NCBI RefSeq assembly: GCF_036250065.1
Contig: NZ_CP109199.1
Coordinates: 3,286,001 to 3,350,000, forward strand
Direction of reading: 5' to 3'
DNA length: 64,000 nucleotides
DNA from: Micromonospora sp. NBC_01699
GTDB taxonomy: Bacteria; Actinomycetota; Actinomycetes; Mycobacteriales; Micromonosporaceae
Shown: positions 16,574 through 24,200 of the stretch, in pieces
Layout: every line of letters begins with the position of its first letter
How positions within the stretch are numbered: the first letter of the stretch is position 1
Position numbers and translations under genes: made by a program
The notes under the pieces: generated by a model
What the model was told of the DNA's origin: nothing
The model's database searches: none
Seen by the model: only the letters and a program-made list of their open reading frames with translations

Positions 16574-17685
16574 GCCCAGCCTCCGGCGCGGTTGCGGGCC
16601 CGGCGCAGCAGCCAGAAGAAGCACGGGCCGCCGACGACCGCGGTCAGTACGCCCAGCGGTAGTTCCTGGTAGTCGATGAGGGTCCGGGCGGCCAGGTCGG
16701 CGGCGACCACGATGATCGCCCCGCCGAGTGCGCTGGCCGGGATCAGCACCCGGTGTCCGGGGCCGGCGACGAGCCGGATCAGGTGCGGCACTACCAGGCC
16801 GACGAAGCTGATGATGCCGGTGAAGGCGACCGCGGAGGCCGCGAGCAGCGCGGTTACCGTGATCATCAGCAGTCGCAGTCGTTCCACCGGCACACCGAGG
16901 TGCCGGGCCGGTCGCTCGCCGAGCGCGAGCAGGTCCAGCCTGCCGGCGGCGGCCAGGGCGGCACCGATCCCGACCACGGCGCACGGCAGGGTGACCGCGA
17001 CGCTGCCCCAGGTGGCCTGGGCCAGGCTGCCCAGCTGCCAGAAGGCGATCGCCCGGACCGCGTCGGCGTCGCCGAAGAACATCAGCAGGCCGAGTACGGC
17101 ACCGGCCACCGCGTTGACCGCGATGCCGGTCAGGACCAGGGTGACGACCTCGGTGCGGCCGTCGGCGCGGGACATCGCGTAGACCACGACGGTGGTGAGC
17201 AGGCCGGTGACGAAGGCCGCCGCGGCCACGGTCCAGCCGCCGAGGGTGGCGACGCCGGTGACGATGGTGGCGGCGGCACCGACCGCCGCGCCGGAGGAGA
17301 CGCCGATGACACCGGGCTCGGCGAGCGGGTTGCCGAAGACGCCCTGCATCAGCGCGCCGGCGCAGCCCAGTGACGCACCGACCACCACGGCCAGGCTGAC
17401 CCGGGGGAACCGGACCACCCACAGTGCGTTCTCGCCCTGCGCGGCGCTGGGCAGCGGACCGACGGGCAGGCCGAGCCGGTGCAGTACGGAGCCGAGCACC
17501 TCGGCCGGTGACACGTGCACCTGTCCGGTGCCGGCGGCGACCAGGCAGATCAGCACGAGTCCGGCGCCCAGCCCGGCCAGCAGCATCGCGTCGCGGCGGC
17601 GCCGCCCCCGCGACGGTACGGATCGGATCCCGCCCCCTACGGCGGAGCGGGATGACGGCTCGACGACGGTACGGGGTTCGCTCAC
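16570..17685 (-). CDS. hmuU: Haem ABC transporter permease HmuU
   Basis: A 371-residue FecCD/BtuC-family permease with about ten transmembrane helices. Family motifs include RFPRVSLAVVVGASLGCAGALMQ split around the first membrane pair, NPLAEPGVIGVSSGAA, and the C-terminal coupling region FVGLVVPHLIRL. GTG 17685 is chosen over ATG 17703 because it forms a four-base overlap with the hmuT stop, matching every other junction in the operon. A 35-residue arginine-rich cytoplasmic extension precedes helix 1. Confidence 0.94.
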   Translation of the reverse strand: MSEPRTVVEPSSRSAVGGGIRSVPSRGRRRRDAMLLAGLGAGLVLICLVAAGTGQVHVSPAEVLGSVLHRLGLPVGPLPSAAQGENALWVVRFPRVSLAVVVGASLGCAGALMQGVFGNPLAEPGVIGVSSGAAVGAAATIVTGVATLGGWTVAAAAFVTGLLTTVVVYAMSRADGRTEVVTLVLTGIAVNAVAGAVLGLLMFFGDADAVRAIAFWQLGSLAQATWGSVAVTLPCAVVGIGAALAAAGRLDLLALGERPARHLGVPVERLRLLMITVTALLAASAVAFTGIISFVGLVVPHLIRLVAGPGHRVLIPASALGGAIIVVAADLAARTLIDYQELPLGVLTAVVGGPCFFWLLRRARNRAGGWA

Positions 17686-18707
17686 GATCGGTGTCCCCCG
17701 CACTCGTAGACGGCGGTGGCGAGTGCGCTGATGGCGCGGCCGGTCCGGGCGCCGAAGTTGAGCAGGACCCCGTCGTCCATGTCGACTATGCGCCGGTTGC
17801 GGCCGGCCGGGGTCTGCGCCACGCCCGGCATGGCGAGCAGCCCGTCGACGCCCTTGACCGATTCGAGTCCCTCGGTCATCACCAGGAGTACGTCCGGGGC
17901 GGCGTTGATCAGACCCTCGCTGGTCAGCGGGCGGAACTTGGCCAGTCCGATCTCCGTACCGGCGTCGACCGCGCCGATCGCCCGGATCATCTCGTCCGAG
18001 CCGGCGCCCTTGCCGCCCATCAGGTAGACCCCGGCGGTGCCGCGCAGGTAGAGGAAGGCGATCCGGGGCGGTTGCCCGGCGGGGGCGGCGCGACGGGCGG
18101 CGGCGATGTCCGCGTCGACCCGGCCGACCAGCGCCTCCCCGGCGGCCGGGACGCCCAGTGCCGTCGCGATCGAGCGGATGTGCCGGGGCACCGCCGCCAG
18201 CGTCTGTTCGTCGTCGATCAGCACCACCGGGATGCCGGACCGGCGGAGCTGGTTGAGCACCTCGGGTGGTCCGATGCTCTCGTCGGCGACCACCACCGTG
18301 GGGTTGAGCCGCAGAATCGCCTCACCGGACAGGTCGTGCCCGGCCGGGGTGACCAGTGGCAGGTGGGTGGCGGTCGGGAAGGTGGTGGCGGTGTCCCGGC
18401 CCACGACCCGGTCGCCGAGGCCGAGGCTGAACACGATCTCGGCGATCGAGCCGTACAGGTTGACCGGCAGGATCCGGCTGGTGTCGGTCACCGTCACGCT
18501 CGTACCGTCGGCGCTGTTGACGGTGACCGGCAGGGTCGTCGGCGGGTTGTCCGCGACCGGGACCACGTCGGTGGTCTCGACCCGGGCGGTGGTGGGTCCG
18601 CAGCCGGCGGCCGGGTCGCGGCCGGCGTCGGTCGGGGTGCCGGCGCAGCCGGCGAGTCCGAGCACGGCGGCCAGGACGAGAGCGGCGTGGCCGGGTCGTC
18701 GTTTCAT
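17682..18707 (-). CDS. hmuT: Haem-binding lipoprotein HmuT
   Basis: A 341-residue substrate-binding lipoprotein that hands haem to HmuUV. The N-terminus has a short hydrophobic signal ending in the lipobox LAGC, so it is anchored to the outer face of the membrane. Two Rossmann-like lobes (SLGLGDRVVGRDTATTFP; PTVVVADESIGPPEVLNQL; PDVLLVMTEGLESVKG) are joined by the long helix typical of type III (BtuF/HmuT) binding proteins. Overlaps its neighbours by four bases on both sides. Confidence 0.93.
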   Translation of the reverse strand: MKRRPGHAALVLAAVLGLAGCAGTPTDAGRDPAAGCGPTTARVETTDVVPVADNPPTTLPVTVNSADGTSVTVTDTSRILPVNLYGSIAEIVFSLGLGDRVVGRDTATTFPTATHLPLVTPAGHDLSGEAILRLNPTVVVADESIGPPEVLNQLRRSGIPVVLIDDEQTLAAVPRHIRSIATALGVPAAGEALVGRVDADIAAARRAAPAGQPPRIAFLYLRGTAGVYLMGGKGAGSDEMIRAIGAVDAGTEIGLAKFRPLTSEGLINAAPDVLLVMTEGLESVKGVDGLLAMPGVAQTPAGRNRRIVDMDDGVLLNFGARTGRAISALATAVYECGGHRS

Positions 18708-19555
18708 GCGGCACCGCGCCGGTTGCGGCGGCGGAGCAGGAGTACGCCGACGAGCGCGGCGGCGACGACCGCCAGCGCGCCGGTCCACAGGCGACCCGTG
18801 GAGGTGCTCTCGCTGACCCGGGTCACCTCGATCGGGCCGGCCGCCGCCGGGTCGCCGGCACCCGGTCCGTCGACCGCGCCGGTCGCCGCGGTGCCGGTGG
18901 CCGGGGTGCCGGCGCTCGGTACGCCGACCGCGCCCGGTGCAGCGGGGGTGGTGGGCCCGGTGCCCGGTCGGGTGGTGGCCGCACCGGTACGCGACGGCGT
19001 CGGCCCGGTCGTCGTGCCGGTCCCGGAACCGGGTGTGGCCGCGAAACTCACCGGCACGAGTACGTCCTGCGTACGGTCGCTGCTGCGGGTGTGGTCACTG
19101 CGGGTGGCCACCGCACACCTGCGTACGGTGCAGTCGATGTCGCCGATTGTGGCGCTGACCCTGATCTGGACCCGGAACGTGCCGTTCGGCCCGTACGGGA
19201 TGGCCAGTCCCTCGCCGTACGAGGGTGGGTTCGACGAGACCCACTGGGAGGCGCCGGAGCTGCCGCTGGTGTCCGCGCCGCCGCCGCACGGCGAGGGCAG
19301 GGCGCCTTTCCCGTTGTCGACGCAGAACGCGACGTAGATGCCCTTGTTGGTGTCGTAGCCGGAGCCGGAGACGGTGATCGTCTCCCCGGCCCGGCTGATG
19401 CCGGCCGTCTTGGCGACCGTGAGCCGTTGTCCGTTCGGACCCTGCCCCACGGTGTCGGCGTGCGCCGGTGACGGGGACAGCACGCCGGTCGCGACCGCGC
19501 TGAGCAGCAGGACCGCGCCGATCCGGTGGCGGCTGATCCCGGGACGAGTGGACAT
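18704..19555 (-). CDS. Membrane-anchored surface protein with Ig-like (neocarzinostatin-like) domain
   Basis: First gene of the leftward haem operon: 283 residues with a Sec signal (GAVLLLSAVATGVLSPSPAHA), one beta-sandwich domain (about residues 40-175), a Pro/Thr/Gly/Ala-rich stalk, and a C-terminal membrane helix ending in RRRNRRG, so it stands on the cell surface. The domain has the paired cysteines AFCVDNG and DCTVRRCAV and shares the pattern IYVAF…DRTQDVLVPVSF with the middle domain of the HtaA protein at 19772. This suggests that both belong to one haem-relay surface system, like HtaB/HtaC in corynebacteria. Direct haem ligands are not identifiable. Confidence 0.75.
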   Translation of the reverse strand: MSTRPGISRHRIGAVLLLSAVATGVLSPSPAHADTVGQGPNGQRLTVAKTAGISRAGETITVSGSGYDTNKGIYVAFCVDNGKGALPSPCGGGADTSGSSGASQWVSSNPPSYGEGLAIPYGPNGTFRVQIRVSATIGDIDCTVRRCAVATRSDHTRSSDRTQDVLVPVSFAATPGSGTGTTTGPTPSRTGAATTRPGTGPTTPAAPGAVGVPSAGTPATGTAATGAVDGPGAGDPAAAGPIEVTRVSESTSTGRLWTGALAVVAAALVGVLLLRRRNRRGAA

Positions 19556-19588
19556 CGGGGTTACTCCGATTGGTTGACGACAGAGATC

Positions 19589-19607
19589 TAAGGGTTGCCT
19601 AACCTAA
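19589..19607 (-). promoter_or_regulatory. DtxR/IdeR iron box and promoter of the hmu operon
   Basis: Read on the minus strand this is TTAGGTTAGGCAACCCTTA, 16 of 19 positions of the IdeR consensus with one perfect half-site. A possible -35 TTGTCC (complement of 19625-19630) lies 18 bases from a -10 TAGGTT inside the box, so a bound repressor would block RNA polymerase. The box is 34 bases from the first start codon (19555). Confidence 0.85.
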
Positions 19608-19702
19608 GACCGGATCTCGTCTCCGGACAAGTCGTCTGACCGGCCTGTTTCTTGTGGATCTTCAGCGTCGACCTGTGGCCCGGCTGCCGGATTGACCGCA
19701 AC

Positions 19703-19721
19703 TTAGCTTAGGCTAACCTAA
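19703..19721 (+). promoter_or_regulatory. DtxR/IdeR iron box and promoter of the HtaA-WxL operon
   Basis: TTAGCTTAGGCTAACCTAA matches 18 of 19 positions of the IdeR consensus. A candidate -35 TTGACC (19692-19697) and -10 TAACCT (19714-19719), 16 bases apart, place the operator over the -10. Iron-replete IdeR should repress the rightward genes. Confidence 0.92.
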
Positions 19722-19771
19722 GTTGCTCTTGGGGGTGCGTGTTCCCCCGGTCTTCTCGGAAAGGAAGCAGA

Positions 19772-21292
19772 ATGGGCAAACTGAACGCCGGCAACGCCCG
19801 GCGTACGTCGCTGCGCTGGACGGCCGCGGTCGTCCTCGGTGCCGCCGCCTCGATCGTGGCGGTGGCTCCCGTGGCGGCGGCCCCGGCCGATGTCACCGCG
19901 GGTGACCTCGACTGGGGATTCAAGGCGTCGTTCCGCAACTACGTCTCCACCGGCAACGGCAATCCGCCGATCGCGGTCGCCGACGGTGCCACCCGCAACG
20001 CGGACGGCACCTTCGGGTTCGCCGCCCTCGGTGGCTCGTACGACCCGGCGACCGGTGCGGCCACCGTCCACTACGGCGGCACCGTGGTCCTGTCGTACCC
20101 GGCCCACTTTTTCAAGATCACCATGGCCAACCCCACGGTGGTACTGAACGGGGGAACGGGTTCGCTGCTCGCCGACGTCGACCTTGAGGTCAGCGGCGGC
20201 GGCTTCGAACCGGTCTCGGTCGACCAGGCCGCGATCGCCACCCTGGACGCGTCCACCGGACCGCAGTCGTCCGGTACGACGGTGAGCTGGACCAACCTGA
20301 CCACGACCATGACCGAGATCGGGGCGGCGGCGTTCGCCGGCTTCTACGGTGCCGGCACGGTCCTGGACCCGGCCTCGTTCAGTCTCACCTCGGCCGGCAC
20401 CCCGGCGGCACCGGCGGTCAAGGTCACCCCGTCGACCGGCATCGACCCGGAACAGGCGACGATCGCCGTCACCGGCTCCGACTTCAACCCCGACGGCGCC
20501 GGCGGCAACGGCATCTACGTTGCCTTCGGCCCGAAGAACGACACCGACTACTGGGTCAACGCCCGGCGCTACAAGTCGGTGAAGTGGGTGAACAAGAACG
20601 TCACCACCCCCAGCGGGGGACAGGACACGCTCAACGGCGACGGTACCTTCAGCACCACGCTGTCGCTCGCCGCGAAGTACACCGACGGCAACGGCAACGC
20701 CGTCGACTGCACCTCGGTGCAGTGCTACGTCCTCACCTTCGCCGCACACGGCTCGGCCGACCGGAGCCAGGACACCTTCACCCCGGTCAGCTTCGCCACC
20801 GCACCGGGGGCCGGCGGCAGCGCCGAACAGGAGATCACCGCGCAGGTCCGCCAGACCGGCGCGCTGATCCTGGCCTCGGCCGGATCGACCGTCGCCCTCG
20901 GCGCGGTCGACCCCGGCGGTACGGCGACCGGCACTCTCAACAAGGTCACGGTCACCGACCGGCGCGGCACCAACGCCGGCTGGAGCCTGGTCGGCCAGGT
21001 GGAGAACTTCACCAGTGCCGCCGGAGGCGTGATCGCCGCCGACAACCTCGGCTGGACGCCGAACGCGTCGGTGGTGGACGACGGGCTGGTCGGCGTACCG
21101 GGCGTGGTGACGCCGGGTGCGGTGGCCAACCCCGGTACGGGTACCGGGCTGGCCACGGCCCGGACGCTCTGCGCCTCGGCCGCCGGCGCGAGCGCCGGAC
21201 AGTTCGAGTGCGGGGCCCGGCTCGACCTCGGTGTACCGGCGTCGACCTCGCCGGGCGACTACACCGCGACGCTGACCGTCACCCTGTCCTGA
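19772..21292 (+). CDS. HtaA haem-binding protein with C-terminal WxL domain
   Basis: A 506-residue secreted protein. After a signal peptide (AAVVLGAAASIVAVAPVAAA) comes an HtaA domain (DLDWGFKASFRNYV to about residue 210), the corynebacterial surface haem-binding fold; then an Ig/neocarzinostatin-like domain with the cysteine pair DCTSVQCYV and the ending DRSQDTFTPVSF; then a WxL-type domain with GWSLVGQV, LGWTPNA and a terminal TATLTVTLS strand, known in Firmicutes for non-covalent attachment to peptidoglycan. I see no sortase motif or membrane anchor, so the WxL domain probably holds it on the wall. AAGGAAG (19761-19767) precedes ATG 19772. The WxLIP-like partner is the next gene. Confidence 0.88.
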   Translation: MGKLNAGNARRTSLRWTAAVVLGAAASIVAVAPVAAAPADVTAGDLDWGFKASFRNYVSTGNGNPPIAVADGATRNADGTFGFAALGGSYDPATGAATVHYGGTVVLSYPAHFFKITMANPTVVLNGGTGSLLADVDLEVSGGGFEPVSVDQAAIATLDASTGPQSSGTTVSWTNLTTTMTEIGAAAFAGFYGAGTVLDPASFSLTSAGTPAAPAVKVTPSTGIDPEQATIAVTGSDFNPDGAGGNGIYVAFGPKNDTDYWVNARRYKSVKWVNKNVTTPSGGQDTLNGDGTFSTTLSLAAKYTDGNGNAVDCTSVQCYVLTFAAHGSADRSQDTFTPVSFATAPGAGGSAEQEITAQVRQTGALILASAGSTVALGAVDPGGTATGTLNKVTVTDRRGTNAGWSLVGQVENFTSAAGGVIAADNLGWTPNASVVDDGLVGVPGVVTPGAVANPGTGTGLATARTLCASAAGASAGQFECGARLDLGVPASTSPGDYTATLTVTLS

Positions 21293-21300
21293 CCCCTCAC

Positions 21301-21338
21301 GGCGGGGGCATCCGGTCCACGGGCCGGATGCCCCCGCC
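21301..21338 (+). terminator. Perfect hairpin between the HtaA-WxL and WxLIP genes
   Basis: A 15-base perfect stem (21301-21315 with 21324-21338) and eight-base loop start 8 bases after the stop. No T-run follows. It may terminate part of transcription or protect the 3' end so that the abundant surface protein outnumbers the downstream gene products. Confidence 0.75.
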
Positions 21339-21359
21339 GCCCCCTCCGCGGAGCTGCAC

Positions 21360-22412
21360 ATGATCCACCGATCGCTGTCGGCGCTGGCCGTGGCCCTGCT
21401 CGCCGTCCTGTCCGCGTCACCCGGCCACGCCGCGCCCGCGACCACGCCCGACATCACCTGGGCGGTCCAACCCTCCGACGCCGCCGGACCCACCGGGCGC
21501 AGCTACTTCGCCTACGACGCCCGCCCCGGCCAGCGCATCGACGACCACGTCGCGATCAGCAACCTCGGTACCACGCCGCTGACCCTCACCATCTACGCCA
21601 CCGACGCGTTCACCGCCGCCGACGGCGGATTCGGCCTGCTGCCGGCGAGTCAGCGGCCGACCGGCCCCGGCGCCTGGACGAGCCTCGGGACGCGTACCCG
21701 GACCGTGCCCGCCGGCCAGCGGGTGGTCGTCCCGTTCCATCTCGACGTACCGGCCAACGCCACACCGGGGGACCACACCGGCGGTCTGGTCGCCTCGGTG
21801 ACCGGGGTGGGCACCGACGCCAACGGGCAGCGGGTCAACCTCGACCGCCGGGCCGCGGCCCGCGTCTACCTCCGTGTGGCCGGGCCACTGCACCCGTCAC
21901 TACAGGTCGAGACGCTGCGGGTGACACACCACTTCCCGCTGAACCCGTTCGACGGCGGCACGATGACGGTCAACTACCGGCTGCGCAACACCGGCAACGT
22001 ACGGATCGGCGGCACCGGCCGGGTCACCGTCAGCGGTCCGCTCGGCTGGTCCCTGGCCCGTACCGGAACCCTCGACCTGCCCGAACTGCTGCCCGGTTCG
22101 GCCTTCGAGGTCCGCGAACGGGTCACCGGACTACCGGCGGCCGGCCGGCTGACCGTCGCGGTGGCGGTGACACCGTCCACGATGGACGTACCGCTGCCCG
22201 GGGTGACCCGGACCAGCGGTGTCTGGGCGCCACCGTGGCTGCTGATCGCGGCGCTCGCCCTGCTCTGCGTGGTGGCGCCGCTGCGACGGGCCAGGCGCCG
22301 CCGTACCCCCGCCTCCCCGGCCCCCGCCTCCCCGGCCCCCGCCGACCCGGTGGCACCGGCTGCCTCCTCGGCTTCCATCGGACCGGCGGCCCCCGTCGAC
22401 GGGCGGCGGTGA
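21360..22412 (+). CDS. WxL-interacting (DUF916/WxLIP-type) membrane protein
   Basis: A 350-residue secreted, membrane-anchored protein. Signal peptide ends near SPGHA; the DUF916-type pattern follows (ITWAVQPSDAAGPTGRSYF, the proline/glycine segment RPGQRIDDHVAISNLGTT, PFHLDVPANATPGDHTGGL), then a second beta-sandwich (MTVNYRLRNTGNVRIGGTG), a transmembrane helix (WLLIAALALLCVVAPL) and an Ala/Pro-rich tail with a short 12-base repeat. In Firmicutes DUF916 proteins bind WxL proteins and peptidoglycan; the adjacent HtaA-WxL protein is the obvious partner. Overlaps the next gene by four bases. Confidence 0.82.
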   Translation: MIHRSLSALAVALLAVLSASPGHAAPATTPDITWAVQPSDAAGPTGRSYFAYDARPGQRIDDHVAISNLGTTPLTLTIYATDAFTAADGGFGLLPASQRPTGPGAWTSLGTRTRTVPAGQRVVVPFHLDVPANATPGDHTGGLVASVTGVGTDANGQRVNLDRRAAARVYLRVAGPLHPSLQVETLRVTHHFPLNPFDGGTMTVNYRLRNTGNVRIGGTGRVTVSGPLGWSLARTGTLDLPELLPGSAFEVRERVTGLPAAGRLTVAVAVTPSTMDVPLPGVTRTSGVWAPPWLLIAALALLCVVAPLRRARRRRTPASPAPASPAPADPVAPAASSASIGPAAPVDGRR

Positions 22413-23299
22413 CGGTGGCCGGAGTCCCCGCCCTGGCGCTGGTGACGGCGGTGCTGACCGCTGCCCTCCCGGCTCCCGCCACCCCCGCCGCCCCGCCGGC
22501 CGGGACCACGCCGGTGATCGCGATCGACCGGGACCGGACCGCACCCGGAGACCGGGTCCTGGTCCGGCTCGGCGGTTGGCCGGCCGGCACCGCCGTGATC
22601 GAGATCTGCGGCAACGGTGCCCGGCGCGGGTCGGCCGACTGCGCCGTCCATGCCGGCGTCCAGACCTACGTCCCGACGGCCGGCACCGCACACGCGACGC
22701 TGACCGTGACCGCGCCACCCGTCGGCTGCCCGTGCGTGGTCCGGGTGACCGGATTGAGCGGCCGGATCAGCGGCACGGTGCCGGTGGTCGTCGCCGGGAT
22801 CAGCGTCCTGCCCGCACCACCCGAAGCCGGGCACGGGCTGTCGGCCACCGCCGACCTGGAGGTCACCCGGGTCACCGTGACCGGGCGGTGGTCCTGGTCC
22901 GACCTGTTCGCCGGCCCGGCGAAACGCACCCTGCTGGTCGAGGTACGCAACAACGGCGCCGTACCGGCGGTCGAGCCCGCGATCGCGGTCACCCTGGGCC
23001 GGGGCGCCGAACCGACCGGGTTCGTGCCCCCGCCCCTGCTGGACACCCTGGACCCCGGCGAGCAGCGGACGGTACGCCTACCGGTGACCATCGGCGCCCC
23101 AGCCGTCGGCACCTACACCGTCCGGGGCGAGGTGGGGTCCGATCGACCGGCCCGATTCAGCGTGACCGTGGCGACCTATCCGTGGGGCCTGGTCGGCGTC
23201 GCTGCCGTACTCGTCGTCATCCTCGCCCTGGTGGAGCTGCGTCGAGCCCGCCGGGCGTCCCGCCGAAGCCGGACGGGCGTCGGGGCCGACCCGCGCTGA
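22409..23299 (+). CDS. Secreted membrane-anchored beta-sandwich protein of the haem island
   Basis: A 296-residue protein starting at GTG 22409, overlapping the WxLIP stop. It has an N-terminal signal (ALALVTAVLTAALPAPATPA), a first domain with cysteine pairs (IEICGNGARRGSADC; PVGCPCVVRV) in a neocarzinostatin-like arrangement, a second NEW3/CARDB-like domain (LLVEVRNNGAVPAVEP, LDPGEQRTVRLPVTI), one transmembrane helix (LVGVAAVLVVILALVEL) and a basic tail. I do not recognise a named family. Its operon position suggests a further surface component of the HtaA-WxL assembly. Confidence 0.7.
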   Translation: MTVAGVPALALVTAVLTAALPAPATPAAPPAGTTPVIAIDRDRTAPGDRVLVRLGGWPAGTAVIEICGNGARRGSADCAVHAGVQTYVPTAGTAHATLTVTAPPVGCPCVVRVTGLSGRISGTVPVVVAGISVLPAPPEAGHGLSATADLEVTRVTVTGRWSWSDLFAGPAKRTLLVEVRNNGAVPAVEPAIAVTLGRGAEPTGFVPPPLLDTLDPGEQRTVRLPVTIGAPAVGTYTVRGEVGSDRPARFSVTVATYPWGLVGVAAVLVVILALVELRRARRASRRSRTGVGADPR

Positions 23300-23334
23300 T
23301 CCGCCCGGCCCGGCTCGCCGTACCGGGCGACCGG

Positions 23335-23925
23335 TTACCGACGATCGGTGGGCTGGGCGGGGACCGATCCGGCCAGCCGGGTGGCGAGCCCGGCCCAGGT
23401 GTCCACCGTTGTCACCCAGTCGGGAAGCGCCGCCTCCGGAGCCTGGTCACCGATCCCACCCCGGAACAGGTAACGGTGCTCGACGCCGTCGAGATGGGCC
23501 AGTACGTCCAGACGATCGTCGACGAAGTGGGTGATGCCGAGGCGCTGGCACACCGGTGCCTTGTCCCGCCGTTCCCGGACGAAGTGCAGGTGGGTGGCGG
23601 GGATGCCGGTGCGGTCGAAGAAGTCGTGGTGGATCAGCCAGGCACGGGTGTTGTCGGCCACCTTCGGCCCGGCCTTCGAGACCAGGTGGACCCGCTCGGC
23701 GAACGGCTCGACGGTCAGCGCGGCGAGCGCGTCGAAGACGCCCGCCATCGCGGGGGTCTCCAATGGCCGGTTGCCGAAGAACGAGGTGTCCTCGTCCCGG
23801 CCGGTCAGGGCGACGATCACCCCGCCCACGTCCACCCCCAGCGTCGGTGGGCGCACCCGGCCCGGACCCCGGTACGGCAGGCGGCTCTGGCCCGGTCGCT
23901 GCTGCCCCACCCGCTGCCGTGCCAC
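23335..23925 (-). CDS. HAD-like protein with altered motif I
   Basis: A 196-residue HAD-fold protein similar in layout to small 5'-nucleotidase-like HADs. Motif II (LVSKAGP), motif III Lys (RDKAPVC) and motif IV (HFVDDRLDVL) are visible, but motif I reads DVGGVI, so the second aspartate that normally acts as general acid is glycine. It may be a weak or non-hydrolytic member. GTG 23925 is the furthest start; a later start at the DVGG strand region would remove a basic 28-residue extension. Convergent with the haem island, divergent from the beta-helix gene. Confidence 0.65.
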   Translation of the reverse strand: MARQRVGQQRPGQSRLPYRGPGRVRPPTLGVDVGGVIVALTGRDEDTSFFGNRPLETPAMAGVFDALAALTVEPFAERVHLVSKAGPKVADNTRAWLIHHDFFDRTGIPATHLHFVRERRDKAPVCQRLGITHFVDDRLDVLAHLDGVEHRYLFRGGIGDQAPEAALPDWVTTVDTWAGLATRLAGSVPAQPTDRR

Positions 23926-24200
23926 CGTCGAACCTCCGACCCGCCGTGCGAACCCCTACCGCCTGCGGCGCCAGGCTATCGGTACGCCCCAAGCCGACCC
24001 GGCTCCGCCCGGCCGGTGGCCCGGACCGAAACAATGCTTGTTCCATACCTGGTATCCGTTTCTCGGAGAACATGTGGTTTGTTCGTATAAGCCTCTCTTG
24101 CCCCGATGGTCGCCGTACTGTGGCTTTCAGTGGTTGCAACCTCTGTAGCCTCCGCGGCCCACGTGGTGCGGCGGGTCCGGTAGGGAAGGCGGGAAGCTTT

